64,000 bases of DNA, from the NCBI RefSeq assembly GCF_025643595.1, contig NZ_CP102826.1, positions 1,674,001 to 1,738,000 of the forward strand. Direction: 5' to 3'. Source of the DNA: Saccharopolyspora rosea. Its GTDB lineage: Bacteria; Actinomycetota; Actinomycetes; Mycobacteriales; Pseudonocardiaceae. Below, piece after piece: positions 32,107 through 40,460 of this stretch; position 1 is the first letter of the stretch, and each line of letters opens with the position of its first letter. The translations under genes and the position numbers were made by a program. A model generated the notes under the pieces. The model did not search any database. It was not told the DNA's origin and was given only the letters and a program-made list of their open reading frames with translations.

Positions 32107-34122
32107 ATGGGACGAGCATCGCAGCCGGAGCCAGCCGAATACACCCGACGTCGTGTCCTGGCCTCCGCCGCCGGGATCGGGGCGGCGGCCCTGCTCGGTG
32201 GTTGCGGGGTTGGGCCGGATTCGGGCGACGCCCCTTCAGCGAGCCTCCAGGTCGATTTCGGCCAGACCGCCTTCTTCCCACTGCTCAAGTCGAAGATCGG
32301 TGTGGGACGAGCCCTCGAATCCACCCAGATCCTGGACAGCGTGCAGTACCTGGACGAGATCCGCCCGGCGCTCTACGACGCGGAGCTGCGCTTCCCGAAC
32401 GCCAGTTGGCCGTCGCTGACGCCTTATCCGATCGTGGTGGGCGCGGACGGCCAGATCTCGGCGTTGCCCAACGACTTCCTCAACGAGCTGTTCAGCGGGC
32501 TGCACCAGCGCAACGTGGAGATCATGGTCCAACTGGAGGGCGCGCCCAAGCAGTGGTGGGACTACGCGAAGGCCGAACGGCCGCACCTGTTCCCAGCGCC
32601 GACCGACCTCGCAGCCGCTGCGGACGCCATCGGCAAGTGGGCGAAGCTCTACAGCGGATACCCGATCAGCTGGTGCGTGTGGAACGAGCCGAGCCACAAC
32701 CTCACCGGGTCCCCCAACCCCGCGTCGGTCAAGCAGATGGTCGACATCTACGACGCCTACACGAGCGCGATCGCGCCCCAGGGGTTGTTCGGGATGGCGA
32801 GCTTCATCACGCCCAGCGCGGTCCCCCGCAAGCAGCTGGGCGGCCGGACCCACCTCGAAGCCACGATCGACCGGCTGCGGGCGCGGCGCAAGGCCAACCC
32901 CGACTTGCCGTTCGACTACCTCACCCTGAACAACTACGGTGAGGACCTCAACGCGCTCCTCGACGCCGCGCGCAACGCGCTGGGCACCGACTTCAACACC
33001 GTTCCGCTGATCCAGGCGCAGTCCGGGGTGTTCAAACCCGGTGAGTGGGAGGGCAACGCCGGAACCACGCTGGAAGCGGCCCGCTCCATGGCGTCGCTGC
33101 GGACCGCCCTGCAGGTCCCCGACCTGCAGACGTTCACCTTCAGCGGCTGGCTGCCCCACCTGATCGCCTACCGGAACGGCAAGGCACTCCGGCTGCCGCT
33201 GTTCAACGCCCTGAAGCTCTACGCACGGATGCCCGACCGCCGCACGCCGGTGCGCGGTGCGCTGCCTGCCGGCCTCGGCGCCATGGCCTCGGGTGACCAG
33301 TACCGCAGCTCGATCTTGGTGTGGAACGAAACCGATCAGCCGCACAGCATCGAGCTCCAGCTGTCCAATGTGGCCAGTCAGCGCGGGGCCGAGGTCTCCG
33401 TCTACCGGATCGACAGCGAGCACGGCAGTCCGTTGGAGCGCGGCGGCGACGACTTCACGCCCATCGAGGTCGCCCCGCTTTCCCAGCCGCTGTCCAAGAC
33501 CGTGACTGTCGCGGGACCCGGCATCACGTACCTGGAGATCGGCACCGCGTCGGATCCGGACCTGGACCGAGGCGGTCTGGACGCCACGCTGGTCCGCAAG
33601 CACACCTACGCCGACCGGATCGCGGGCCCGAACGGTACGACTTCGGTACGCGGCAACGCCTACGGTTGCTACGACGCGGTACGCGCCATCGCGCACCTGG
33701 GCATCCAGGGGAGCGAGGGCACCGCGCTGTGCGGCGCGGAGTACCGGGACCTGCCGAACACCCTGGGAATCGACATCTGGACCGATCGGTTGGCCGCCCA
33801 ACCGAGTTCTCCGCAGGCGCTGTTCGGCATCCGGGTCGACTACGTGCTCGCTGGCACAGCCGCGAAAAGCGTGCTCTGGCACGGCGACATCGTCGACAGC
33901 CACCGGACCGCGCCCCTGCCGTGGGGGCGGGGCGGTCCCACTGCGGACGTCGTGGTCCACGCCCCCGAACTCGATCGCGCGCGGGCCGGCCGGGTCGAGC
34001 TCGTCCTCCCCCTGGCGGCCCACGCGCCACCGGGCTGGGCGCAGTCCGGGCGGCAGGCGATCATCTCGTTCTGGATGGACTCCACCGGTCCGGGCTCCCA
34101 AGCGAGGTTCCTGCTCGGCTAG
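32107..34122 (+). CDS. Tat-exported lipoprotein resembling GH39 glycoside hydrolases
   Basis: A 671-residue protein. The signal has a Tat-like RRRVLASAAG and a lipobox LLGGC with Cys33, so it should be exported folded and lipid-anchored. Residues about 60-420 resemble a clan-A TIM barrel of family GH39: ISWCVWNEPSHNL contains the acid/base Glu194 in the usual NEP motif. At the expected nucleophile strand the sequence is NTVPLIQAQSGVF, with Gln where Glu is expected. A C-terminal beta-rich part follows (about 430-671), with no family I recognise. GGAAGGTGGAG precedes the ATG. It may bind or cut a surface polysaccharide; PslG-like enzymes are the nearest functional idea. Confidence 0.72.
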   Translation: MGRASQPEPAEYTRRRVLASAAGIGAAALLGGCGVGPDSGDAPSASLQVDFGQTAFFPLLKSKIGVGRALESTQILDSVQYLDEIRPALYDAELRFPNASWPSLTPYPIVVGADGQISALPNDFLNELFSGLHQRNVEIMVQLEGAPKQWWDYAKAERPHLFPAPTDLAAAADAIGKWAKLYSGYPISWCVWNEPSHNLTGSPNPASVKQMVDIYDAYTSAIAPQGLFGMASFITPSAVPRKQLGGRTHLEATIDRLRARRKANPDLPFDYLTLNNYGEDLNALLDAARNALGTDFNTVPLIQAQSGVFKPGEWEGNAGTTLEAARSMASLRTALQVPDLQTFTFSGWLPHLIAYRNGKALRLPLFNALKLYARMPDRRTPVRGALPAGLGAMASGDQYRSSILVWNETDQPHSIELQLSNVASQRGAEVSVYRIDSEHGSPLERGGDDFTPIEVAPLSQPLSKTVTVAGPGITYLEIGTASDPDLDRGGLDATLVRKHTYADRIAGPNGTTSVRGNAYGCYDAVRAIAHLGIQGSEGTALCGAEYRDLPNTLGIDIWTDRLAAQPSSPQALFGIRVDYVLAGTAAKSVLWHGDIVDSHRTAPLPWGRGGPTADVVVHAPELDRARAGRVELVLPLAAHAPPGWAQSGRQAIISFWMDSTGPGSQARFLLG

Positions 34123-34143
34123 GGAGTCTTTCGGAAGTGCGGT

Positions 34144-34167
34144 GCGTGGCCGTGCCGGGAGCGGAAC
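34144..34167. repeat. Fragment of the dispersed intergenic element
   Basis: Twenty-four bases that match the inverse of 59136-59280 at 23 positions (gcgtggc[c/g]gtgccgggagcggaac). Like the full copies, it lies shortly after a stop codon (34120-34122). Confidence 0.6.
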
Positions 34168-34271
34168 ACGCGCTAGCCCGGCCGCTACTTCGAGATCCGG
34201 GCCGGTGGGGCACGTGGAACCGCCGCTGCGGTGACCGCTCCGCTTCCGCCGCACGGGGCGGACCGTTGCGA

Positions 34272-34305
34272 AGCGCCCGCCGGCCGCGGTGGGCCGGCGG
34301 GCGCT
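34272..34305. terminator. Bidirectional hairpin terminator
   Basis: Perfect 14-bp stem (34272-34285 with 34292-34305), 6-base loop, between the convergent GH39-like and acyl-CoA dehydrogenase genes. Confidence 0.85.
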
Positions 34306-34328
34306 GTTCCAGGAGCGCTGGGGCTGAA

Positions 34329-35513
34329 TCAGGCGAAGGCGCTGAGGCCGGTGACGGACTTGCCCACGATGAGGGTGTTCATCTCGCGGGAACCCTCGAA
34401 GGAGTAGACCGCCTCGGCGTCGGAGAAGAACTTCGCCACCTCGTAGTCCAGCACGATCCCGTTGCCGCCGAACAGTTCGCGGGCCATCGCGACCACCTCG
34501 CGCATGCGGGTGGTGGTGAACGCCTTGGCCAGCGCGGCCTGGTCGGCGCCGCCGCGGCCCTGGGCGACCAGCTCGTTGAGGCGGACCACCATGCCGAACA
34601 TGGCGGTGATGTTGCCGAGCATCTTCACCAGGAGGTCCTGGATCATCTGGAACGAGCCGATCGGCTTGCCGAACTGGACGCGGTTGACCGCGTACTCGCG
34701 GGCCAGCTCGTAGGCGCGGATCGCAACGCCGAGGGCCTGCCAGGCAACCCCGCCGCGGGTCTTGGCGAGCACCTTGGCGGTGTCCCGGAAGGTGTTGATC
34801 CGTTGCAGCCGGTTGGCCTCGGGCACGCGGACGTCGTCGAGCACGATGTCGGCGTTCTGCACCGTCCGCAGCGCGATCTTGCCCTCGATCTTGGTGGCGG
34901 TGAAGCCGGGCGTGCCCTTCTCCACCACGAAACCCTTGACCTGGTCGTCGGCGACGTCGCGCGCCCACACCACGACCAGGTCGGCGAAGGTGCCGTTGCC
35001 GATCCAGCGCTTGGCGCCGTTGAGCACCCACGTGTCACCCTCGCGGCGCGCGGTGGTGCGCATGCCGCCCGCGACGTCCGAGCCGCCCTCCGGCTCGGTG
35101 AGCGCGAACGCGCCGATCTTGTTCATCTCGACCATGTCCGGGAACCAGCGGTCGATCTGCTCCTGGCTGCCGCCGCCGTGGATGCTGCCCATCGCGAGTC
35201 CGGTGTGGACACCGGAGAACACCGACAGCGAGGGGTCGATGCGGTTGAGCTCGATGCTCAGGAAACCGGAGAACAGCGGGCTGCGCTGCTTCCCGTCGCC
35301 GTACTCGGGGTACTGGTACCCGGCCAGGCGCAGTTTGGCGAACTTCTCGACGACCTCGAACGGGAATTCGGACTTCTCCCATGCGTCGTTGGCCAGCGGC
35401 TTGATCTCGCGCTCCAGGTAGTCGCGGATCTCGGCCAGCTCGGCGCGTTCGGACTCGCTGAGCAGTTCGGCGTAACCGAAGAAGTCGGGATTGGTGTTGG
35501 CGGGCTTGGGCAT
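34329..35513 (-). CDS. Acyl-CoA dehydrogenase (glutaryl-CoA dehydrogenase/ACX4-like)
   Basis: A 394-residue FAD flavoprotein. It has the FAD motif FALTEPEGGSDVAGG, VLNGAKRWIGNG, RVQFGKPIGSFQ, the ELFGGNG strand and the C-terminal YSFEGSREMNTLIVGKSVTGLSAF, whose Glu in FEG is the catalytic base. The ending resembles glutaryl-CoA dehydrogenase and plant ACX4. However, the Arg that binds the gamma-carboxylate of glutaryl-CoA (GYR in the human enzyme) is Ser here (DPSLSVFSG), so glutaryl-CoA is an unlikely substrate; a short-chain or branched acyl-CoA is more likely. AGGAGG precedes the ATG. Last gene of a five-gene operon. Confidence 0.88.
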   Translation of the reverse strand: MPKPANTNPDFFGYAELLSESERAELAEIRDYLEREIKPLANDAWEKSEFPFEVVEKFAKLRLAGYQYPEYGDGKQRSPLFSGFLSIELNRIDPSLSVFSGVHTGLAMGSIHGGGSQEQIDRWFPDMVEMNKIGAFALTEPEGGSDVAGGMRTTARREGDTWVLNGAKRWIGNGTFADLVVVWARDVADDQVKGFVVEKGTPGFTATKIEGKIALRTVQNADIVLDDVRVPEANRLQRINTFRDTAKVLAKTRGGVAWQALGVAIRAYELAREYAVNRVQFGKPIGSFQMIQDLLVKMLGNITAMFGMVVRLNELVAQGRGGADQAALAKAFTTTRMREVVAMARELFGGNGIVLDYEVAKFFSDAEAVYSFEGSREMNTLIVGKSVTGLSAFA

Positions 35514-35536
35514 TGCCGGAAATCCTCCTGGTGTGG

Positions 35537-36499
35537 TCAGTTCTCGATGTCGCCGAGCGCGGACTTGATCGCGATGTGCTTGCGGTCGCGGAGTTCGCAG
35601 CGTTCGCGGTAGGCGTCCGGACCGGCGCCGTAGGCGGCCTCGGTCTGCTCGGTGATGGTGGCGATGGCGTCGTCGTCGAGCTCCGGATCGCCGAGCTCCT
35701 TCCAACGGGCGGCCATGCCGACGCCCAGGTGCGCCATCATGTGCCGGATGCCGCCGGGGCCACCGCCGAGGTGGAAGCTCTCGAACGGGCCGACGGTCGC
35801 GTACCGGCCGCCCAGCGACGCCTTCATCACGGTGTCCAGCTCCTCGGCGCTGACGACTCCACGCAGCACCAGGGAGATCGACTCGCGCATGATGGCGCTC
35901 TGCAAGCGGTTGGCGACGAACCCGGAGACCTCCTTGTGCAGGCGCACCGGGGTTTTGCCGAGGGCGGTGTAGAAGTCCATTGTGGACTCAATGACGCGCT
36001 CGGCGGAGCGCTGGCCGGGCACGATCTCGACGAGCGGCACCACCTGCGGCGGGTTGAACGGGTGCGCGATGAGCAGTCGGGCGGCCACGTCATCGGGCAG
36101 TTCCGCGGCGATGTCCGAGGCGATGATGCCGGAGCTGGAGGAGGCGAGCACCGCCTCCGCCGGGGCGTGCCGGGCGATCTCGGCGAACAGTTCCTGCTTG
36201 AACTCCAGGCGTTCCGGGCCGTTCTCCTGCACCAGCTGCACCCCGTCGACGGCCTCGGCGAGGTCGCCGGTGACCCGGATGCGGCTGAGCAGGTCCTCGG
36301 CGTCGCTGCCGGGGATGCTCGCGGCGAGCGCGGGCATCGCCTCGCGCACCGCCTCGGCGAGGTCCGGGCGCGGGTCGGTGACGCGGACCCGGATGCCGTG
36401 CGCGGAGAACAGCGCCGCCCACGACAGGCCGATGGTGCCGGCTCCGACCACCGCCACGGTGGTCCACTGCGGAACTCGCGGCTTTTCTGCTGCGGCCAT
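35537..36499 (-). CDS. 3-hydroxyacyl-CoA / carnitine-type dehydrogenase (NAD-binding)
   Basis: A 320-residue two-domain dehydrogenase. The Rossmann domain starts TVAVVGAGTIGLSWAALFSAHGIRVRVTDP, with an Asp after beta-2 for NAD. SSSSGIIASDIA and AHPFNPPQVVPLVEIVPG contain the catalytic Ser and His of the family, and GPFESFHLGGGPGGIRH is in the C-terminal helical domain. The short length and GxSWA motif place it near lambda-crystallin and L-carnitine 3-dehydrogenases rather than long FadB-type enzymes. GAGGAGG precedes the ATG. It sits between the acetoacetate decarboxylase-type and acyl-CoA dehydrogenase genes. Confidence 0.88.
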   Translation of the reverse strand: MAAAEKPRVPQWTTVAVVGAGTIGLSWAALFSAHGIRVRVTDPRPDLAEAVREAMPALAASIPGSDAEDLLSRIRVTGDLAEAVDGVQLVQENGPERLEFKQELFAEIARHAPAEAVLASSSSGIIASDIAAELPDDVAARLLIAHPFNPPQVVPLVEIVPGQRSAERVIESTMDFYTALGKTPVRLHKEVSGFVANRLQSAIMRESISLVLRGVVSAEELDTVMKASLGGRYATVGPFESFHLGGGPGGIRHMMAHLGVGMAARWKELGDPELDDDAIATITEQTEAAYGAGPDAYRERCELRDRKHIAIKSALGDIEN

Positions 36500-36513
36500 C
36501 GGATCCTCCTCGA

Positions 36514-37248
36514 TCAGGCCAGGTAGTCGTGGACGGGTGCGGCGCCGCCCAGGGTGAGGTCGGTGATGATGTGGCTGGCCGAGACGACCTCGCGCACCGG
36601 CAGGTCGGCCAGCGGCGCCAGCACGTGCTCGAACAGCTGCAACCGCGCCGGGCCGGTGTGCGCCTGCTTGACGGTGATGTCGGTGATCTGGCTGCGCACC
36701 AGCTCGCACACCCGGGGTCGGCCGTCGTAACCCGGGACGATCTTGAGCATGAACGTCGGCACGGTGATCTGCTCCCGGGCCTCGTCCAGGTCCATCGGGT
36801 GGTGCTTGTAGCCCATCGTCGCGGTGGCGACCCGGATCGTGCCGTGGTCCAACGTGCCGACCAGGGCACCGCTGTCGACGTACAGCGACGGCTGGCCCAG
36901 CACCTTCGGGTACGCGCTGATCTCCCGCCCGGCCGCGGTCGCCGGGAAGTTGTCCAGGTACATCGCGTGCAGGTACTCGCCCCGCTCGCCGTCGAACCGC
37001 ACCGGGATCGCCTGACCGGCCTCGACGTACGGCCCGAACGAGGTGACCTCGTTCATCTTCATGACCTCGAACCGCACCAGCGGTTCGTCGATCTCCAGCG
37101 GTTCCGGGACCACCGCGCGCAGCGCTTCGGGATCGGTGCGGTAGACGACGTTGAGGTACTCGCGGTCGGTGAACCGGGCCACCGCCGGGGCGTAGGCCGG
37201 AGCGGTCAACGGGGTGTTGACGTGCTGCAGGATCTGTTCGCGGTTCAT
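36514..37248 (-). CDS. Acetoacetate decarboxylase-family enzyme
   Basis: A 244-residue protein of the ADC fold. The Schiff-base lysine motif EISAYPKVLGQP has Lys at position 115, and Arg29 and Glu76 (YVEAG) sit at the positions of the clostridial enzyme's catalytic residues; the HHPMDL and SHIITD strands also fit. It is therefore probably a true decarboxylase or a Schiff-base retro-aldol/hydratase relative. ATG at 37248 overlaps the stop of the enoyl-CoA hydratase gene by 4 bp (ATGA), so an upstream ATG at 37260 is less likely. In this operon it would act on a 3-oxo acid formed by beta-oxidation. Confidence 0.9.
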   Translation of the reverse strand: MNREQILQHVNTPLTAPAYAPAVARFTDREYLNVVYRTDPEALRAVVPEPLEIDEPLVRFEVMKMNEVTSFGPYVEAGQAIPVRFDGERGEYLHAMYLDNFPATAAGREISAYPKVLGQPSLYVDSGALVGTLDHGTIRVATATMGYKHHPMDLDEAREQITVPTFMLKIVPGYDGRPRVCELVRSQITDITVKQAHTGPARLQLFEHVLAPLADLPVREVVSASHIITDLTLGGAAPVHDYLA

Positions 37249-38018
37249 CGTCCGGTCCATTCCGGAGCGCGCTTCTCGGCGAAGGCGCGCGCCCCTTCGG
37301 CGAAGTCGGCGGATTCCAGCAGCTGCTGGATTTCCCGCCGCTGAGCGGAGAACGCCTCCGGTTCGGCGTCGTCGCGGGCGTGGCGCACCACCCGCTTGAC
37401 CGCGGCCAGCGCCAGCGGCGCGTTCTCACCGATCTCCGCGGCGAGTTCCAGCGCCGCGCTCAGGGCGCCGCCGCCCGCGGTCAGCCGGTTCACCACGCCG
37501 AGCTCGCGGGCCCGCGCAGCGGTGATGGTGCGGCCGGTGAGCAGCAGCTCCATCGCCAGGTGGTGCGGAACCCTGCGGGGCAGGCGGATCACCCCGCCGC
37601 CCCCGGCGATGAGCCCGCGCTTGACCTCCGGCAGCGCGAACCGGGCGTCCTCGGCGGCGACCACCAGGTCGCAGGCCAGGGCCAGTTCGAAGCCGCCGCC
37701 CATCGCGTAGCCCTCCACGGCGGCGATCAGCGGCTTGGACGTCTCGGCCTCGGTGAGCCCGGCGAAGCCCTTGCCGGCCACCGCCGGGGACTCGCCGCGC
37801 GCGGCGGCCTTGAGGTCCATGCCCGCGCTGAAGGTGCCCTCCGCGCCCGTGAGCACGCCCACCCGCAGCGCGGGATTGGCCTCCAGCTCGTCGATCGCGG
37901 CGGCGATCCCGCCGGCGACCTCGGCGTCGACGGCGTTGCGCGCCTTCGGCCGGTTGATGGTGATGACCAGGGTGCTGCCGACGGTCTCGGTGCGCACCGC
38001 GGTGTCCGGGGTGTTCAT
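37245..38018 (-). CDS. Enoyl-CoA hydratase/isomerase (crotonase family)
   Basis: A 257-residue crotonase. The oxyanion-hole segments TFSAGMDL and AMGGGFELALACDLVVA are present, with one catalytic Glu in GGGFE and the other in FALPEVKRGL, so true hydratase activity is possible. The C-terminal helices (ELGVVNRL, AQRREIQQLLESADFAEGARAFAEKRAPEW) are typical. The ATG follows AAGGAGGCGTG. Its leader is a partial duplicate of the 3' end of the upstream CaiB gene. Reaction likely hydration of a short enoyl-CoA supplied by the acyl-CoA dehydrogenase of the same operon. Confidence 0.9.
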   Translation of the reverse strand: MNTPDTAVRTETVGSTLVITINRPKARNAVDAEVAGGIAAAIDELEANPALRVGVLTGAEGTFSAGMDLKAAARGESPAVAGKGFAGLTEAETSKPLIAAVEGYAMGGGFELALACDLVVAAEDARFALPEVKRGLIAGGGGVIRLPRRVPHHLAMELLLTGRTITAARARELGVVNRLTAGGGALSAALELAAEIGENAPLALAAVKRVVRHARDDAEPEAFSAQRREIQQLLESADFAEGARAFAEKRAPEWTGR

Positions 38019-38021
38019 CAC

Positions 38022-38137
38022 GCCTCCTTGGTGTTCTGCGGGACACCCGCACCCGGTCGGTCCCGATGAGCGAGCGGGTGAGCGTGGCTCATCGGGCCTC
38101 CTCGGTGCTCTGCGGGACACCCGCACCCCGTCGGTCC
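38022..38137. repeat. Direct repeat of 42 bp flanking a hairpin (CaiB end / ECH leader)
   Basis: 38022-38063 and 38096-38137 match at 39 of 42 positions. The second copy encodes the last residues of the CaiB-type protein; the first is noncoding and carries the ribosome site of the hydratase gene. Between them lies a perfect 10-bp stem (38062-38071 with 38087-38096), which contains the CaiB stop codon. Confidence 0.8.
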
Positions 38138-39321
38138 AGTTCGGACAGGACCTCCGCGGTGTGCTCGCCGGGCAGCGGCGCGTGGCGTCGCACGGAGGCG
38201 GGGGTGGCGGAGAAGCCGATCGGGATGCCGACGACCCGGTAGGGGCCCTCGCTGGGATGTTCGGCGACGTCGAGCAGGTGGCCGTCGCGCACGTACGGGT
38301 CCTCGGGGGCGTTGTCCAGTTCGAGCACCGGACCCACCGGGATGCTGTGCTTGGTGCAGACCTCGACCCACTCGGCGGTGGTCAGGTTGGGGGTGACCGA
38401 CTCGATCATCTCGGCGATGGCCTCGCCGTCGTTCTGGCTGTCGATGTGGTCCCCGGCCACCCGCGGGTCCTCGGCCAGGTCCGGCCGTCCGGCGGCGTGG
38501 AACAGGTCGCGGCAGTTCTGCGCGGTGTAGGGGATGATCATCGCCAGGCCGTCCTTGGTAGGACGCGCGCGGTGGCCCTTGTTCATCGACAGGGTGAAGC
38601 CGGTCGGGCCCATCGGCGGCTCGTAGGTGCGTCCCTGCAGGTGCTCGACCAGGTTGAACGCCAGCAGCGTGTCGGCCATCGGGACCTCGACGAGCTGGCC
38701 CCGGCCGGTGGCCCGCTGGTGCACCAGGGCGGCGAGCGTGGAGTAGGCGATCGTCAGCGCGGCGACCTTGTCGGCGAAGATGCTGGGCAGCACGACGGGG
38801 GCGCCGATGTCGCCGGCGCGGTTGGCCACGTCCAGCAGTCCGGAGGCGGCCTGCACGGTCTCGTCGTAGGCGGCGAGCTCGGCGCGGTCCGAGTCGGGGC
38901 GGAAGCCCTGGGCGTGCGCGTAGATCAGCTTCGGGTTGGCCGCGGCGAGGCTCTCGTAGTCCATCCCGAGCCGGCGCAGCGCGCCGATGCGCATGTTCGT
39001 GATCAGGATGTCGGCGTCGCCGATGATCTGGAGCGCCTGCTCGCGCTCGGCGTCGTCCTTGAGGTTGAGCGCGACGCTGCGCTTGTTGCGGTTCACCGCG
39101 AGGTTGAGCGGGGTCATGCCCGGCGTGTTCCGGTACATGGCGCCGTTGCGCACGGTGTCCCTCGGCGACTCGATCTTGATGACGTCGGCGCCGAGGTCGC
39201 CGAGGATCTGCGCGGCGTAGGGGCCCATCACGACGGTGGCCATGTCGACGACGCGGACGCCCGCCAGCGGGCCCGCGTTGTTCGCGGTGGTGCCCGTCAC
39301 CTTGTTCGCGGGTGCTGTCAT
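38089..39321 (-). CDS. CaiB/BaiF (class III) CoA-transferase
   Basis: A 410-residue class III CoA-transferase, which moves CoA between carboxylic acids. PLAGVRVVDMATVVMGPYAAQILGDLGADVIKIESP is the CoA-binding N-terminus, LNLAVNRNKRSVALNLK follows, the catalytic Asp is in ELAAYDETVQAASGL, and the C-terminus has EHTAEVLSELDRRG. ATG at 39321 has AGGAG five bases upstream. First gene of the operon CaiB-ECH-ADC-dehydrogenase-ACAD. It probably activates the acid that the operon degrades, using a CoA donor such as succinyl-CoA or acetoacetyl-CoA. Confidence 0.9.
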   Translation of the reverse strand: MTAPANKVTGTTANNAGPLAGVRVVDMATVVMGPYAAQILGDLGADVIKIESPRDTVRNGAMYRNTPGMTPLNLAVNRNKRSVALNLKDDAEREQALQIIGDADILITNMRIGALRRLGMDYESLAAANPKLIYAHAQGFRPDSDRAELAAYDETVQAASGLLDVANRAGDIGAPVVLPSIFADKVAALTIAYSTLAALVHQRATGRGQLVEVPMADTLLAFNLVEHLQGRTYEPPMGPTGFTLSMNKGHRARPTKDGLAMIIPYTAQNCRDLFHAAGRPDLAEDPRVAGDHIDSQNDGEAIAEMIESVTPNLTTAEWVEVCTKHSIPVGPVLELDNAPEDPYVRDGHLLDVAEHPSEGPYRVVGIPIGFSATPASVRRHAPLPGEHTAEVLSELDRRGAGVPQSTEEAR

Positions 39322-39447
39322 CACCACTCCTGGAGGCGGAAAGAAGTGTGCCGAGTTGATTTCCCGGCGGCTTTCATTTGCTTCGCTAACTACGGTAGGC
39401 CCGAGTGTTCGGCGAATTCAAACGATCAGCGGCACCGTTCCGCGAAC

Positions 39448-39476
39448 AATGGCGTGACCGCAGTGGTCACGCCATT
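39448..39476 (-). terminator. Terminator of the LysR gene
   Basis: Perfect 12-bp stem (39448-39459 with 39465-39476), 5-base loop, 11 bases beyond the LysR stop and upstream of the CaiB promoter region. Confidence 0.75.
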
Positions 39477-39487
39477 CGTGCCCGGGG

Positions 39488-40396
39488 TCACAGCTCGGGG
39501 AGCTGGAGCAAGCGTTGCGCGGCGTCCAGGAATTCCTGGAGTTCGGGCTGCTGCTCCGCGCGGTCGGAGCGCCAGATGAGACCGGTCGTCAATTGCGGGT
39601 GGAAATCCTCGAAAGGCAGCACCACGACGTTCTCGTCGTGGTATTTCCCCATTCCGCTCGCCGGGTCGAGCATGGAGATGGAAAATGCGGAACCATTCGC
39701 GACCATTTCGCTGGTGCTGCCGTAGTCCCCGGTGTTCAGGGTGATCTTCTTGTGGATACCGGCGGCGCGCAGCCGGACCATGAGCTGGTCGAAGTAGGTC
39801 GGCAGCATCGACGGCGCCGGGCTGACGTAGGTGTGGTCGACCAGTTCGGACAGCGCGACCGAGGTGCGCGCGGAGAACTCCGCCGCGGGCAGCACCGCGC
39901 CCAGCGGTTCCCGCATGACTTCCTGGACCTCGATCCCCTCCGCGTGCACCGGCAGGTGCACCAGCGCCATCGTGAGTTCCCCGCGCTGCACGGCGTTGAG
40001 CAGATCGCCGCTGCTGCCCGGCCAGCGCTTGACGTCGCATTCGGACGCGGCGAGTTCTTCGAGTTCCTTGAGCTTCTCCCGAAGCCGGGAGTGCAATCCC
40101 GGCGGGATGCCGATGTAGACGGTGCGGCGCGGCGGGCGGATCGCCTCCCGCAGCCGCCAGGGGATGTCGTCGAAGCGGCCCAGCACGTCCTTGGCGATGG
40201 GCAGCAGGGCCGCGCCCGCGTCGGTCAGCCCTACGTGGTGGGAGTCGCGCTCGAACAGCGCCGTGCCGAGTTCGCGTTCCAGGTCCCGGACCCGCTGGCT
40301 CAACGGGGAAGTCGCCATGTGCAGCTGCCGAGCCGCCTTCGAGAAGCTCAGGTTCTCCGCGACCGCCACGAAGTAGCGCAGGTGGAACATCTCCAT
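39488..40396 (-). CDS. LysR-family transcriptional regulator
   Basis: A 302-residue regulator: winged helix-turn-helix at 1-65 (FHLRYFVAVAENLSFSKAARQLHMATSPLSQRVRDLERELGTALFERD) and a periplasmic-binding-type effector domain (about 92-290). ATG at 40396 is preferred; TTG one codon upstream and ATG at 40390 are alternatives, and a TAATCT about 9 bases upstream suggests a very short leader. It is upstream of, and in the same direction as, the CaiB operon but separated by a hairpin, so it may activate that operon in response to its substrate or a CoA intermediate. Confidence 0.88.
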   Translation of the reverse strand: MEMFHLRYFVAVAENLSFSKAARQLHMATSPLSQRVRDLERELGTALFERDSHHVGLTDAGAALLPIAKDVLGRFDDIPWRLREAIRPPRRTVYIGIPPGLHSRLREKLKELEELAASECDVKRWPGSSGDLLNAVQRGELTMALVHLPVHAEGIEVQEVMREPLGAVLPAAEFSARTSVALSELVDHTYVSPAPSMLPTYFDQLMVRLRAAGIHKKITLNTGDYGSTSEMVANGSAFSISMLDPASGMGKYHDENVVVLPFEDFHPQLTTGLIWRSDRAEQQPELQEFLDAAQRLLQLPEL

Positions 40397-40460
40397 CAAC
40401 CAGCCAGATTACCCGGGTGCGGCCGGTGCCGGTCCTGGCCGGGACCGGCACCGGGCCACC

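Noticed and set aside
34329-35513. True glutaryl-CoA dehydrogenase (gcdH)
   Set aside because: The Arg that binds the gamma-carboxylate is replaced by Ser although the C-terminus resembles the family.
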